A stretch of 64,000 bases of DNA from Mycteria americana (lineage: Eukaryota; Chordata; Aves; Ciconiiformes; Ciconiidae), in the NCBI RefSeq assembly GCF_035582795.1, contig NC_134366.1, positions 139,276,756-139,340,755 of the forward strand, in the 5' to 3' direction. The first letter of the stretch is position 1. Each line of letters begins with the position of its first letter. The notes beneath the pieces were generated by a model that saw only the letters and a list, made by a program, of their open reading frames with translations, was not told the origin of the DNA and did not search any database. This document shows, one piece after another, positions 38,190 to 50,162 of the stretch. The translations under genes were made by a program, and so were the position numbers.

Positions 38190-38965
38190 AGTGTATGTAA
38201 AGGGTAAAAGTACAGGGGCATGATCACTTCCCTAGTCCTGCTGGCCACACTATTTCTGATACAAGCCAGGATGCTATTGGCTTTCTTGGCCACCTGGGCA
38301 CACTGCTGGCTCATATTCAGCCGGCTGTCAACCAACACGCCCAGGTCCTTTTCCACCTGGCAGCTTTCCAGCCCCTCTTCCCCAAGCCTGTAGCGTTGCA
38401 TGGGGTTGTTGTGACCCAAGTGCAGGACCTGGCAATTGGCCTTGTTGAACCTCATACAATTGGCCTCGGCCCATGGATCCAGCCTGTCCAGGTCCCTCTG
38501 TAGAGCCTTCCTACCGTTCAAGCAGATCAACACTCCCGCCCAACTTGGTGTCATCTGCAAACTTACTGAGGGTGCACTCAATCCCCTCGTCCAGATCATT
38601 GATAAAGATATTAAACAGGACTGGTCCCCAATATTGAGCCCTGGGGAACACTGCTTGTGACTGGCTGCCAGCTGGATTTAACTCCATTCACCACCACTCT
38701 TTGGGCCCGGACATGCAGCCAGTTTTTCACCCAGCAAAGAGTACGCCCATCCAAGCCATGAGCAGCCAGTTTCTCCAGGAGAATGCTGTGGGAAACCGTG
38801 TCAAAGGCTTTACTGAAGTCTAGGTAGACAACATCCACAGCCTTTCCCTCATCCACTGAGCGGGTCACCTTGTCATAGAAGGAGATCAGGTTGGTCAAAC
38901 AGGACCTGCCTTTCATAAACCCCTGCTGACTAGGCCTGATCACCAGGTTGTCCTGTGGGTTATAA
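38190..38965 (-). mobile_element. CR1 LINE reverse-transcriptase fragment (minus strand)
   Basis: Minus-strand translation between 38985 and 38611 shows SQQGFMKGRSCLTNLISFYD, YLDFSKAFDTVSHSILLEKL and SVPQGSILG, the finger and palm motifs of CR1 reverse transcriptase. A frameshift near 38640 leads to the following ORF2 part, with [18 protein letters not shown] and [14 protein letters not shown] ending near 38200. Both the 5' part of ORF2 and the 3'UTR with its octamer tail are missing, so this is an internal fragment, inactive. Confidence 0.93.
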
Positions 38966-41900
38966 TTCCTTAGTATTAGCATCAAACATTGCAGTTTGAT
39001 GTACTTTGCAGTTCAGATGGTACTTTTTGTACCATCTGAAAAGCAAGAGACGACAGCACTATGTGCCTAGCTTGGCATTATAATTACCTCCACCTTTTCA
39101 AGGAGGACACAATGCACTGCAAGCAAATTCCAGAAAGTCACGCTACAATCGAAGACAATGACCCAGAACAGAGTTTCAGGATCACCAACAGTTTAGATAA
39201 TTTTCCTGTAGTGTCTTTATCATAGGAAATTACTCCATGAGCTGTTTTAAAAAATACATTTTCCCTAAACACAGTCTTGTCTTGGCTCTGAAAACATATG
39301 GAAAGACCATATGATTTCATTTGCATAATCCCTTTTGCCATTTTAACTGGTATCAGCCAACAGGTTTCTGTATAAATTGAAGATTCCACCCTCTGTCACT
39401 GAAATGTTTACTCATCTTCCTTTTTACTGTTGAAAACAGGACTACAGTCTTCAGTGAATGAGTTTATTTTAATTTAACAAGCATTCCTTTGCTTTACTCT
39501 TTTTGTTGTAATTGACTGACCGCTTGTTTCTAGACAACAGATTTCAAGGATTTAGTGTATCATTTTTCTCCTCCTGAAGACACCTATGATTGAAGTTTCT
39601 TCACAAAGGCTTTAGTGTCATCAACCAAACACTGAAATATTTGGGGTGCTTTTTTGTTATTAAAAAGTGGTTATTAAATCAAGAGAAGAAGTAAAACCTT
39701 TTACTTCATTGTCTAGGTAGCTTATGGGTTTATAGAGAAGGTCAGGAAGAAAAGTCCATTTTTGAATCAAGTACTTTTCTATACAATGGGGACATCTGAG
39801 CTTCCTGTTGCTGAGCTTTTATGATACGTACAAATCCTTATTAATTCACCAGGTTAATACAATTTTCTTGTACGAAACTATCAACCACATGTATTTTATA
39901 AAGAGTATCTCTCTTTTGCATAGGCTGTCAAGGGATGTCAGAACCAGAAAATCTTCCAGCTACCCTCTTTCAAACCTGTATTTCTCATATGCACATAAGC
40001 TGGCAATAAGCACACTCCTGGAGACTCATCTAGAAACAAGGCAAGTAGTTACTGTTCTTCATTCTGGCCCTAAGTTTGTTCTGAACACCTTCAGCCACTC
40101 TGCGAGTCTGGCAAGCTCCAGCACTGTCTGAGAGGCCCAGGCTGCTTGGCTGCCTTTTCACTCAGTGTTGCCATCCACATGTCTGTCCCTGCAGGTAGGA
40201 GGAGGTTTTCTGTCACTGTCTGAGCTTTGCAATTCAGGGGATCACACACACCAAGATCCAAGTGCTTTAGTGTGCATGGAGGATCATTTATATGGCTTGT
40301 TTTCTGTTTTGCAGCTAATTCTCTTCTGCCTATGAAGTTCAAAGTACTTTATTTTTAGGAAGAAGCAAAGACCAGCTGTTTTCTAATTTTCAGTAGCTAA
40401 GGCTTTGTATTGCAAGACCCAACGAAGTCCCTGACCACAACTTTTCGAGAGGAAAGCCATCAGAGGGAGCCACTGATTTTGCATTGCTCCCTTTTATGGG
40501 ATACTCTGGACCTGGAAGCGGAGATAATTCTGTGACCTAGCATAAAACTTCTGGCACCCAAATCTGGAAGAAGACCACATGGAACAAAGGAAAAAAACCA
40601 GCCCAGAAAGTAGATGCTCTTCTTGCAGATTGCTTTACTGAAGTCAGATCTCCATCAAAGATGTTTACAGGAAAGTTTTTGCTGACCCAAGGGAAGTAGC
40701 TTCAGAAATATTAATTCATTCTTGAGCAAAAACCATCTGGGTGGAAATGGTAAATTTGCAGACCTCTACAGTCCTACCAAAAGCTTTCTTAAAAAGATTA
40801 AGGAGACTTGCATGGCAATTCAGGAGAGAAGGAGTGAATGAGGAGTGAAAAGGGTTGAGGAACCTTCTGTGCCATCACTGGAGACATCATATGGCTGAAC
40901 TTGCTTTTTGTAGTCATCTTTCCCAGAGTCCTGAAAAAGTAGTGCATGGATCTTGTTGAGAGAGACTAGATTTCAGAAATCACCACTACAAAGTGCTACT
41001 CAGTGGTACAAAGTGCTGTTAATTTCACCTCTTTTTATTTATTCAGGATTTTTTCATAAGGATCATTTACAAGGAGCAATTACCAGTGTAAATGAAACCA
41101 GAAGCAAAGAATCTCTGGTACTGAGGTACTACTAGAAATGAAAATCTATCTTTTTGGAGAGGGGGGTGAGATACTTATGGACAGGAGACTGTGTAATACT
41201 GCCTTCTTCTGCAGTTAATTTCTGCAGCACTGCTGTGCGCACTTTTCTTATGAAGAGCCTACCCTCACAAATCTGCTTGGGCATCCTAGGGTTCATAAAA
41301 TTCCCACTCAATACAATGGATCAACCAAAGAATTGAATGGTAACATGAGACAAGTATACACCTATATTTATAGGCAAGTAGTTCATAATTTATGGGTGCA
41401 GGGGATGGGGAAGAAAACAAGGATTTATTACTATCATTAAACAGTAAAAGCATCAATGTTAAATCATTCAGTCTTCTTGGAAGAGGGACCAGACTTGCAT
41501 AAGCACTTTTCTGTTACTTCCTGGGATAAAATTAATGGAATACTCTCCTAAGACTTTCAGCTGTAAAAAGGACCTGAACAGTGTTGTCCTCTATCTCCAC
41601 CCACTTTCCCCATTTTCTTTTGGTGGTCAACAACTTTACTGAAGGCACAAAATAAGTATGATTTATATAGGTCTGCCCTATATACAGTTGATGTGCTATT
41701 AATAGTTATATATCCATTAAAATCTACAATTTATGTTCTGGAAGAAATTAATAAATTCAACCAGTTTAACCAGATATAATTTTATGAAATTGATTATGTT
41801 AAATCTGAAATATGAACTACAGAAAGCCATGATTAAACAGCTGTAAAATACGTTTGTGTTTGTGTGGTCTAAACAAATGAGGGACTCAAGAGTCAGTATT

Positions 41901-44900
41901 TCTCCTCACCTCCGTCAGTTTCACAAGATGAATTTTCCTCCCGTTATTTCAAAATTAAAAAATGATTTGTTGGGTTGGAAAAATTTACATTTGGCTTGGC
42001 TTGGCTGTATAGCTGTGGTTAAAACAAATGGCTTGCCAGAAATCAGTTTCCTATGTCATGTCCAGCCAGTATGGACACCAAAAACAGCTCTTGAGGAAAC
42101 CCAAGCAGTAGTTGCTGCATTTATACAGGACTCTGATGGATCCTCAGGGTGAGTAATGTCTCTGAGCTTGATGCAGCTTTTCTTGTGGAAATGGGCTTCC
42201 TTGTTTGCAATATACCTTTGCACTGAACTTGGCTGAGAAGAAAGCTTTATAAAACCACTGTTCCCAAACTGAATCTTTGACATATGCACCTCTGTTTGCC
42301 AGTGTGGTTTCATGAGTTGGTTTGGACCCCAACAGTAGACTTAGTCTTCAAAGTGTTTTGTCATCAGCAAAGGTTTGTGATGACATATGCAACCCTTTTC
42401 AACACACGTCATCATCTCTTAGTCAAATAAAATAAAATAGCACAGAATACTGAATTAAAATGGCAAGCCAAAGCTTAAAAAGCCTGTCCTGTTTTTCTTT
42501 TCTCAGTTAAATAAGCCCTTGGCTCTTTCCTGGCTTCACCAAACTATTCTGGATTGCATTGTCCCAACAGCTGGAATAACAAGAAACCCGAATATTCTAG
42601 TTTGTTTTCTCAAGCGGTGTCTCACATCCAAATTCAAATAGGACAAGGTTTCTGGTCATAGAAATATCATCCATAATGGCTTTGTGGCCAGTCATCACTA
42701 AGGGTACATGTCCTGTCGGACATGCATTACATTTCCAAAGCAGTTCTGGTAACAAGTTGTTATTTTTGATAATCCATTCATGTAAATTCTAAAATATCTG
42801 TTTGAACTATACTCAGCCAACTCAATTTGGTTCCATCAAATTGCTGCATATTGGCGAGCATCCTGAAACTTCTCTAAAGACCACATTGTCCATTTGGACA
42901 GCAAATCCAGAACCATCATCTCGAATGTGGCAGAGAGCATCTTAAGTATCTTGTATATCCAGGTCTGACTGCTTGCAAGACCTTCCTTGTTGTCTGCATC
43001 CCGACAATTTGCAGGCTGTCCAGCTGGCAGCCATATAAACATGGGGCAGATCTGGGAGCACACCCACCTCCCATTTTCTCTTGTGACTGCTCCCTCACAG
43101 TGATGCAGACATAGTTTCTCAGCCTGGTATCATTGTTTTTTTCTTCTTGTATATTCTTCTCTGCTACCAGAAGATTTTTTTTTTTTCCAATTTGGACAAA
43201 TACTTAAACACTTTTTCTGCAATCTTCATCAGGCTCTCAATGTTACCTGAATCTTTCAGGAGTCAAATAGGTGTCCCTGGGGTTGTGTTTCTCTACATTC
43301 ATATGTGTCTATACTTCTACAGCGGTCCCATTTCTGCATATTATCTTTTACTCTCCCTGGTTCTCATCTGGAGGTAATTTAGATCTCTCCAGGCTAGCCA
43401 GGTGGACTCTATGCCAACAGGTGGATATTTGGGAACACCATTCATTTCCATTCCTGCACTAAAAAAATGGCTAGTGAATTTCAAATTCTCAATTATGCAG
43501 ACATCACTGGACTTTTAGATAGTACCTTAACAAGAAGGTGACAAGAAATCTATGTAATTTTTTTCAGCTTTGTGTTTTCAGTCTGTTGCATGCCTTCTGC
43601 TTCCATTGTGATTGCTCTCATCCTGTCTGGCACATACACAGACTGTTCACATTCATTGATTTACATCACCCATAATGGTGGCTTAAATAATACTAGCGGT
43701 TATTCAATCCAGTATCAAACTTCTTTGCATGTACTGTTATTTCCACAAAAGACGTGCATACTGAGCTGTTGATTAGTAGCGTACAAATGTACCATCTACA
43801 ATGTTCTCGTATTGATCTTCCACGGATAATTGTGAACTTTTTCAGTATTTCATCCTTGGCACCTACCTAAGATTTTGTCTTTTTCACAAGTAACCTAAAG
43901 GAAAGCTCATGATCCAGCACAGTTGAGCACCACTGGAACTCTAATAAGAGTCATGGTTAGGAGGCAAATGGCACCATATTCCAAACTACAATAAACTATT
44001 TATCATGGAGATGAAAGAGACTCACTTAGGTTCTGTGACTGAGCTGATTGACAGCTGATGCAGTAGTCAGTTGTGGCAAAGGTTCATTGAATAGTATGGG
44101 CAAAAGCATCCTTCCTAATAGGACACTTTATTGTCTCTGCCATTGCCTCTGTTTCTTGAGGATTTCTACATAAATTCACTGATATGCTTATACAGATTGT
44201 GTCAGCTACACTGTATGCTGACCTTTTATTTCAGTATATCTTTGGCAAGAAGCCTTTAGTTGTTTATGGTGTCTTATGTTGCTGTCAGGACTACAGATAC
44301 ATCTACTGCAACATTACCATTGTCAAACTCATATACAATGTGTTAGCGATATTCAGCATGTAACCGTTACACAACTTTTACGCAACTGAAAGCATATATA
44401 GTTTCTTCTAGGACAAAAGACACCAACAAAGGTTGGTAGGCAGTTTAAAATGCAACAATCATATGATTCATAACATTAATATAATAAAAATACAGTCCTG
44501 AAGTTCTTTGGCTTGGACGTATCTTTCCCTGGCTTCAGGAGACACCTTACCTTAGAGATAAGCTTATGTATAGTTGAATATCTATTAATCAATTAAAGGA
44601 GCCAGAGCTTTGTTGTCAGTACAAAGTATTTTATCTGATTAGTGCATGTGTAATCAAGAAACATAGTTTTTCCTTTCTCGAGGGAACATTTTTGCCAAGT
44701 TAGTTGCACACCAGGATAACAGCTCTCTTTTTTATTCTTAGTTCATGATTTGTTTTGCTTATTTGGTGCTTGACTGCTTTTGTGATATGTGATCAACTGC
44801 ACATGGCACTTAACCACTGTTCTCCCAGCTTGGGCTTTAGTAAATTTCAAAATGATTTGCAATGATTCCTCTAACCTCTGTGGTAACTGCTAGCTTTTTC

Positions 44901-45526
44901 CATCTGTGCAGTAACTGTTTCTTAATCAGATACAATGGTTTTCTCAGCAAAGGGATCACCCTCATGTATCTGCTTACGCTTCAGATGTCAGTTTTGACTT
45001 ACCATTTACTCAACAGTGTCTTAGAAAGTGCTGCTTAGAGACAGCGCAGACTGTTTTGATGCATTTGCTTCATTTTAGTCTGCTAATGCTTTAGTCTTCC
45101 CTATTACAACATGAAATTGGTGCTTTAAATGCATTTTCCCAGCTGCTTCTTCTTAAAATTGAGGCACTGAGAGAAGAGCAGAGAAGCTTCTATGACAGTG
45201 GCTGTTGCTGACTGCTCTTCACTGGGAGTATTGGTCCGAGGTTGGCACAGACCAGCAGTGCTACTGTAGGAAAACATCAAACAGAGGTTTTTCCTTCTTT
45301 ATTTCTTACAGTGATTTCTTTCTGGCAGTTTAGGCAGGCACACAGTTTGGTGAGGACTTTCTGTTTGGTGACTCTTTCAGCTGTTAATACAAAATTGTCC
45401 CTAATGGAATGAATAGGCCTTTTAAATAGTGCTGACAAATTGCTCAGCTGGGCATATCTTCCATTGTGGTAGTAGATGTATATCTGGCAGATTTGTAGAC
45501 TCTGATGGGTGTGAATGAATAACAGT
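38966..45526. other. Intergenic between two CR1 copies
   Basis: AT-rich DNA with the 12-bp hairpin at 39012 and otherwise only short motif-free open frames (at most 107 codons). I looked for TRPA1-like exons, expected on this side of MSC by synteny, and recognised none. Confidence 0.6.
39012..39040. repeat. Perfect 12-bp inverted repeat with 5-nt loop
   Basis: TTCAGATGGTAC at 39012-39023 is followed by TTTTT and then its exact reverse complement at 39029-39040. The hairpin lies about 45 bp beyond the 5' end of the CR1 fragment (minus) at 38190-38965. Confidence 0.95.
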
Positions 45527-46282
45527 ATCACAGAATCACTGAGGTTGGAAGGGACCTCTGCAGACCATCTAGTCTAACCCCCCTGCTCAGAGCAGGGTCA
45601 CCAAGAGCCAGTTGCTCAGATATGTATCCAGTCAGGTTTTAAATATGTGCAAGGATGGAGACTCCACAATCTCTCTGGGCAACATGTTCCTGTTGACTAC
45701 CCTCACAGTAAAAAAGATGTTCTTACATTTAAATGGAATTTCCTGCATTTCAGGTTGTGCCCATTGACTCTTGTCTTGACACTGAGAAGAGTTTGGCTCT
45801 ATCTTCTTTACCCATTCCCCTGATCAGGTATTGATTATATTTGACATATGTGTATTATATTTGACATATTGATAAGATTGTCCTGAGCTGTCTCTTCTGG
45901 CTGAACGGTCCCAGCTCTCTCAGCCTCTCCTTGTATGACAGACCCTCTAATCCCTTAATCATCTTCTTGACCACCGCCGGACCCATTCCAGTATGTCATG
46001 TACCAGCGAGCCCAGCACTGGGCCAGCACTCTAGGTGTGGCCTCACCAGTGCTGAGTAGAGGGGACAGATCACCCTCTTGATCTGCTGGCAAAGTCACCC
46101 TAATGCATTGGCCTTTTTTGCTGCAAGAGTGCATTGCTGTTTTAAGGTCTCCTTGGTGTCCACCAGAACTCCCAGGTCCTCTTGTGCCAATCTGTTTTGC
46201 AGCCAGATGGCCCTCAGCCTGTGCTGGTGCATGGGGCTATTGTCCCTGTCGCGGGCAAAACAGTCTTATTGCAGAGTTTAAC
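45527..46282 (-). mobile_element. CR1 LINE, 3' portion (minus strand)
   Basis: Read on the plus strand, the segment opens CACAGAATCACTGAGGTTGG and AAGGGACCTCTGCAGACCAT, the reverse complement of a CR1 3' terminus, then continues through the reverse complement of the 3'UTR and the C-terminal part of ORF2. It is decayed, with an internal 20-bp tandem duplication at 45834-45869. It ends where the LTR starts. Together with 47465-48680 it appears to be one CR1 insertion split by the LTR, although about 40 bp of CR1 sequence may be represented on both sides, so two copies cannot be excluded. Confidence 0.88.
45834..45869 (+). repeat. 20-bp tandem duplication inside CR1
   Basis: ATTATATTTGACATATGTGT is followed by a second copy truncated after 16 bp. 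It is absent from the usual CR1 sequence and so arose after insertion. Confidence 0.85.
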
Positions 46283-46875
46283 TGTCGTGGTTTAACCCCA
46301 GCCGGCAACTCAGCCCCACCCAGCCGCTCGCTCACTCCCCCACGGTGGGATGGGGGAGAGAATCAGAAGAGTAGAAGTGAGAAAACTTGTGGGTTCAGAT
46401 AAAGACAGTTTAATAGGTCAAGAAAAAGCCACGCACACAAACAAAGCAAAATAAGGAATTTATTCTCTCCTTCCCATGGGCAGGCAGGTGTTCAGCCATC
46501 TCCAGGAAAGCAGGGCTCCATCACGTAACGGTTACTTGAGAAGACAAATGCCATCACTCTGAACGTCCCCCGCTTCCTTCTTCTTCCCCCAGCTTTATAT
46601 GCTGAGCACAACGCCATATGGTATGGAATAGCCCTTTGGTCAGTTGGGGTCAGCTGTCCCAGCCGTGTCCCCTCCCAGCTTCTTGTGCACCCCCAGCCTA
46701 CTCGCTGGTGGGGTGGGGTGAGGAGCAGAAAAGACCCTGATGCTGTGTGAGCACTGCTCAGCAGTAACTAAAGCATCCCTGTGTTATCAACACTGTTTTC
46801 AGCACAAATCCAAAACATAGCCCCATACTAGCTACTGTGAAGAAAAGTAACTCTATCCCAGCCAAAACCAGCACA
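46283..46875 (-). mobile_element. LTR, avian ERVL-type (second copy, nested in CR1)
   Basis: On the minus strand it runs from TGTGCTGGTTTTGGCTGG to GGGGTTAAACCACGACA. It shares both terminal regions with the copy at 15635-16232, including the conserved CCATATGGCG/CATACC block and a TATAAAG box at about 46595, and an ATTAAA motif near 46410. It interrupts a minus-strand CR1. The flanking 5-mers (TTAAC and TTTTC) agree at only three positions, so no convincing target duplication is visible. Purine-rich AATTAAGAAAA immediately precedes the LTR on the minus strand, which could be a polypurine tract if the sequence at 46876-47464 is retroviral internal DNA. Confidence 0.85.
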
Positions 46876-47464
46876 TTTTCTTAATTTAATTTATTGCTAA
46901 TTAACACAAACTTCTAATCACTGATTTGATATCGAGAAAAAGAAGACATGAAGAATGAAACAAACACCTAAGTAAACATCCCTCCTCCAACTTCCTAGCT
47001 TCATTGTCCCCTGTGTTCACTGCAGGCTGGGGTCATTTGCTGAATGGTTTCTGTTGACACTCTGTGCTTATTTTTCAAAGCTGCACTTTGCTTTCTATTG
47101 GTTTTCCCCCCTCCCTGCCTTGTTTCTTAGTGTCCCTGCCCTGGTGTGGGTGGCCTGTGGCCACCGTCCCTCAGGGGTGTCCCTGCCCTGGTGTTGGTAG
47201 CCCGTGGCTGCAACCCCTCAAGGGTGTATGTATGTGCCCCTCACCCCCACCCCACCCTTGTAGCTGCCTGTTTCCTAAATCATATGATGAGAGGCCCTGT
47301 GGGCTACTCTGACTGCCTGAAGTTCTGGTGCACACCAGGGTGCTCACGCTGGTGCCAGAGCTGTTGGGAACCACCTGTGGCTGGCACAGGGCGGTCCACA
47401 GCCTCTTCCCATGCCTGTCACCCCCGCAGCCTCCTCCTGCCCAGACCCTGCTGCTCATGGCCAG
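46876..47464 (-). mobile_element. Further inserted sequence beside the LTR, possible ERV internal remnant
   Basis: These 590 bp lie between the LTR and the point where CR1 homology resumes, so they came in with or around the LTR insertion. The part next to the LTR is AT-rich; the rest is GC-richer and contains a diverged tandem pair of about 48 bp (47131-47178 and 47179-47226, each starting GTCCCTGCCCTGGTG). No retroviral protein motif is recognisable. It could be the 3' internal end of a deleted provirus or an unrelated repeat. Confidence 0.5.
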
Positions 47465-48680
47465 CACGCTCCCCAGGCACAGGGATTTGCCTTTCCTTTT
47501 GCTGAACTTCGTGTGGTTCCTATCAGCGCATTTCTCCAGCCTGCCCAGGTGTCTCTGAATGGCAGCACGAGCCTCTGGTGTACAGACCTCTCCTCTGGTG
47601 TACAGACTTCTCCTCCCAGTTCTGTAGAAGGTGTGCTCCGTCCCATCTTCTGGGTCATTAATGAAGATGTTAAGCAGGACTGGTCCTAATATCAGACCTT
47701 GGGGGACACCACTAGTGACTGGCCTCAGCTGGAGTAGGTGTCACTGATCACAATCCTCTGAATGTGGCAGTTCAGCCAGTTTTCAGTCCACCTCACTGTC
47801 CATTTATATAGTTTGTATTTCATCTGTTTGTCTGTGTGGATGGCAGGGTCAGAAGTCTTGCTAAAGTCAAGATAAACCACAGCCACTGCTCTCCCCTCAT
47901 CCACCAAGCCGGTTGTCTCATCGTCAAAGGCTATTTGGTTGGTCAAGGCATGACTTCCCATTCATAAATCCATGCTGACTAGTCCCAATAACCTTTTTGT
48001 CCTTAATATGTTTGGAAATGGTTTTCAGGATTATTTGCTCCACCACCCCTGCAGGGATCAAGGTGAGGCTGACTGGCCTGTAGTTCCCCAGATACTCCTT
48101 CTTGCCCTTCTTGAAGATATGACTGACATTTGCTTTCTTCCAGTCCACAGGAACCTCTCCTGATCACTATGACTTTTCAAAGATAATTGAGAGTGGCCTT
48201 GTAGTGACATCACCTGGGTCCCTCAGCATGCATGGGTACATCTCATCAGGTCCCATGGATCTGTGAATGTCCAGTTTGTTTAAATGTTCCTTAACCTGAA
48301 TGTTCTCCACAGAGGAGAATTCTTCCCTGCTTCACACTCTCACACTGATCTCAGGGGTCTGGGATTCCTGAAGGCCAGTCTTACCAGTAAAGACCGAGGT
48401 GAAGAAGGCATTGAGTACCTTGACCTTTTCTATATCTTGGTCACCAGGTCTCCTGCCTGATTCAGGAGCAGGTCCACATTTCTTCCTTTGGCTTCTGATG
48501 TACCCACAGAAGCCTTTCTTGTTTCCCTTCGCGTCCCTTGCCAGATTCAACTCCAGATGGGCTTTTGATTTCTTAGCCCTATCCCTGCATGCTCGGACAG
48601 TGTCTCTACATTCTGCCTGGGTCATCTGTCCCTTCTTCCACTTCTTGTATGTTTCTTCTTTATGCCTGAGTCCCTGTTAT
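47465..48680 (-). mobile_element. CR1 LINE, ORF2 middle portion (minus strand)
   Basis: Minus-strand translation gives broken pieces of CR1 ORF2: MTQAECRDTVRACRDRAKKS and NAFFTSVFTGKTGLQES (48625-48332), WKKANVSHIFKKGKKEYLGN and the QHGFMNGKSC motif (48148-47924), then a degraded YLDFSKT motif A (47961-47725). Several frameshifts and stops separate them, so it is a dead, 5'-truncated copy; recognisable sequence extends to about 48680. It is co-linear with the 3' portion at 45527-46282. A 21-bp tandem duplication (CTCTGGTGTACAGAC units) occurs at about 47572-47612. Confidence 0.9.
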
Positions 48681-50118
48681 ACTGTCATGGTGACCCTGGC
48701 TAAACGCACATGAGCACTGAAACACAATGTTTTTTAAATATGTTTCCTTCACTCCTGATTTTCTGTAATCCCTTAAAATTTAAGGAAAAAAAAAAAAAGG
48801 AAGACTGTGTTTCAGCTCCTGTAGTGAAATTTGTTACACAGAACTGGCAGGTCCTTTGCTGCCTTGCTTACATCCATGAAAAACAATCAAGAATTTTTGT
48901 AAATTTATCAAATTCAGCACTAAGGGAAAAAAAAAAATTCAGCTGCCGGCCAATTATTCTGCAATGGTAACCCATCTCAGAATGGGGTACATCAAAGCAC
49001 TCATGGGACTTATTAGTACACCAATTTGGACTATATTTCCAATTTGTAATACCTAGTCTTATGCAAGAAGGACAGAAACTCGAATGACAGGAAAGGCCAT
49101 CTCAGAGGGCCTGATCTCTTCTCTGTGTAATGAAATCTAATGAAGCTAGAAAACAAGGCTGCCTTTATGGAGAAATGGGAAAGGACATAAAAGTAGATAT
49201 TACCTTAGCACAACAGGGAAAAACTTGGAAGATGGCCAAGACCTTTTCTGTTTGTGTAACCATTAAGGAAAATTTATTGATTGTATCTCATGAGACTTAA
49301 ATTAAGGAAAACATTAAAAAAAAAAAAAGAGTCCATAAATACTGGAAAGCATGTGACATAGTAGGTGTACATACAGTAGAAATGGCCTGGAATACCAATA
49401 ATTTATGGGACAATGAAAAGCAGAAGTTTTAAGATAGTTAGATCCAGTATGTGTCAGTCAGAGGAATCTGTTGAGTTACAGTCCAAAGAACTGGACCTGT
49501 TGATAAAATACGACTACTAGCAACTCAGGGAATGATAACCTGGCAAAAGAAAAGAGTAGGTTCTTCTGCTGTAGTGAAATAAAATATATCATTTTTAATG
49601 GAGAAAAGTTTTAGGCAACTTTATCTCAGACTGTTCCTAATGTAACTCACACTTGTGAAACTTGAACAGAATAATGATAAAAGATTGACCAAACATAAAC
49701 AGGCCTTTCAAGGTTAATACAGTTTGTTAACTCTTATATGGGAAATTCTTGTATATTAATAACAAAATTACTATAAGCATAATATAAATGGGTACAATGT
49801 AAGTTTTATCACCGGTGCTGTGTGGTACAAAGCCTGACTATATGTGACCTGTCACTTTAGTACCATTAGCTTCCAGATTTCACTAGTAAAAGATGATTTC
49901 ATTCCAATAACACTTCATTCTCTGGTAAAACATGAACTATTTAGTTGATGTTTAGCTCTTCGATACATCTGAGCTCTTGTACTGTAAACAGCTGGAAGCA
50001 CCGAACATCGCTAAAGAGCATTAATGAGCTCAATTAAACTTCAAACCATGCATGATTTTCACTGAGCCTCCAAATGTGCTGTATTTCCACACAAACCCAC
50101 TTAATTAAAATGTTTTGT

Positions 50119-50162
50119 GCACTGGTACGTCTTCATGCAGGCACTGGTACGTCTTCATGCAG
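50119..50162 (+). repeat. Perfect tandem duplication, 2 x 22 bp
   Basis: The unit GCACTGGTACGTCTTCATGC plus AG is repeated head to tail at 50119-50140 and 50141-50162 with no mismatch. Confidence 0.97.
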
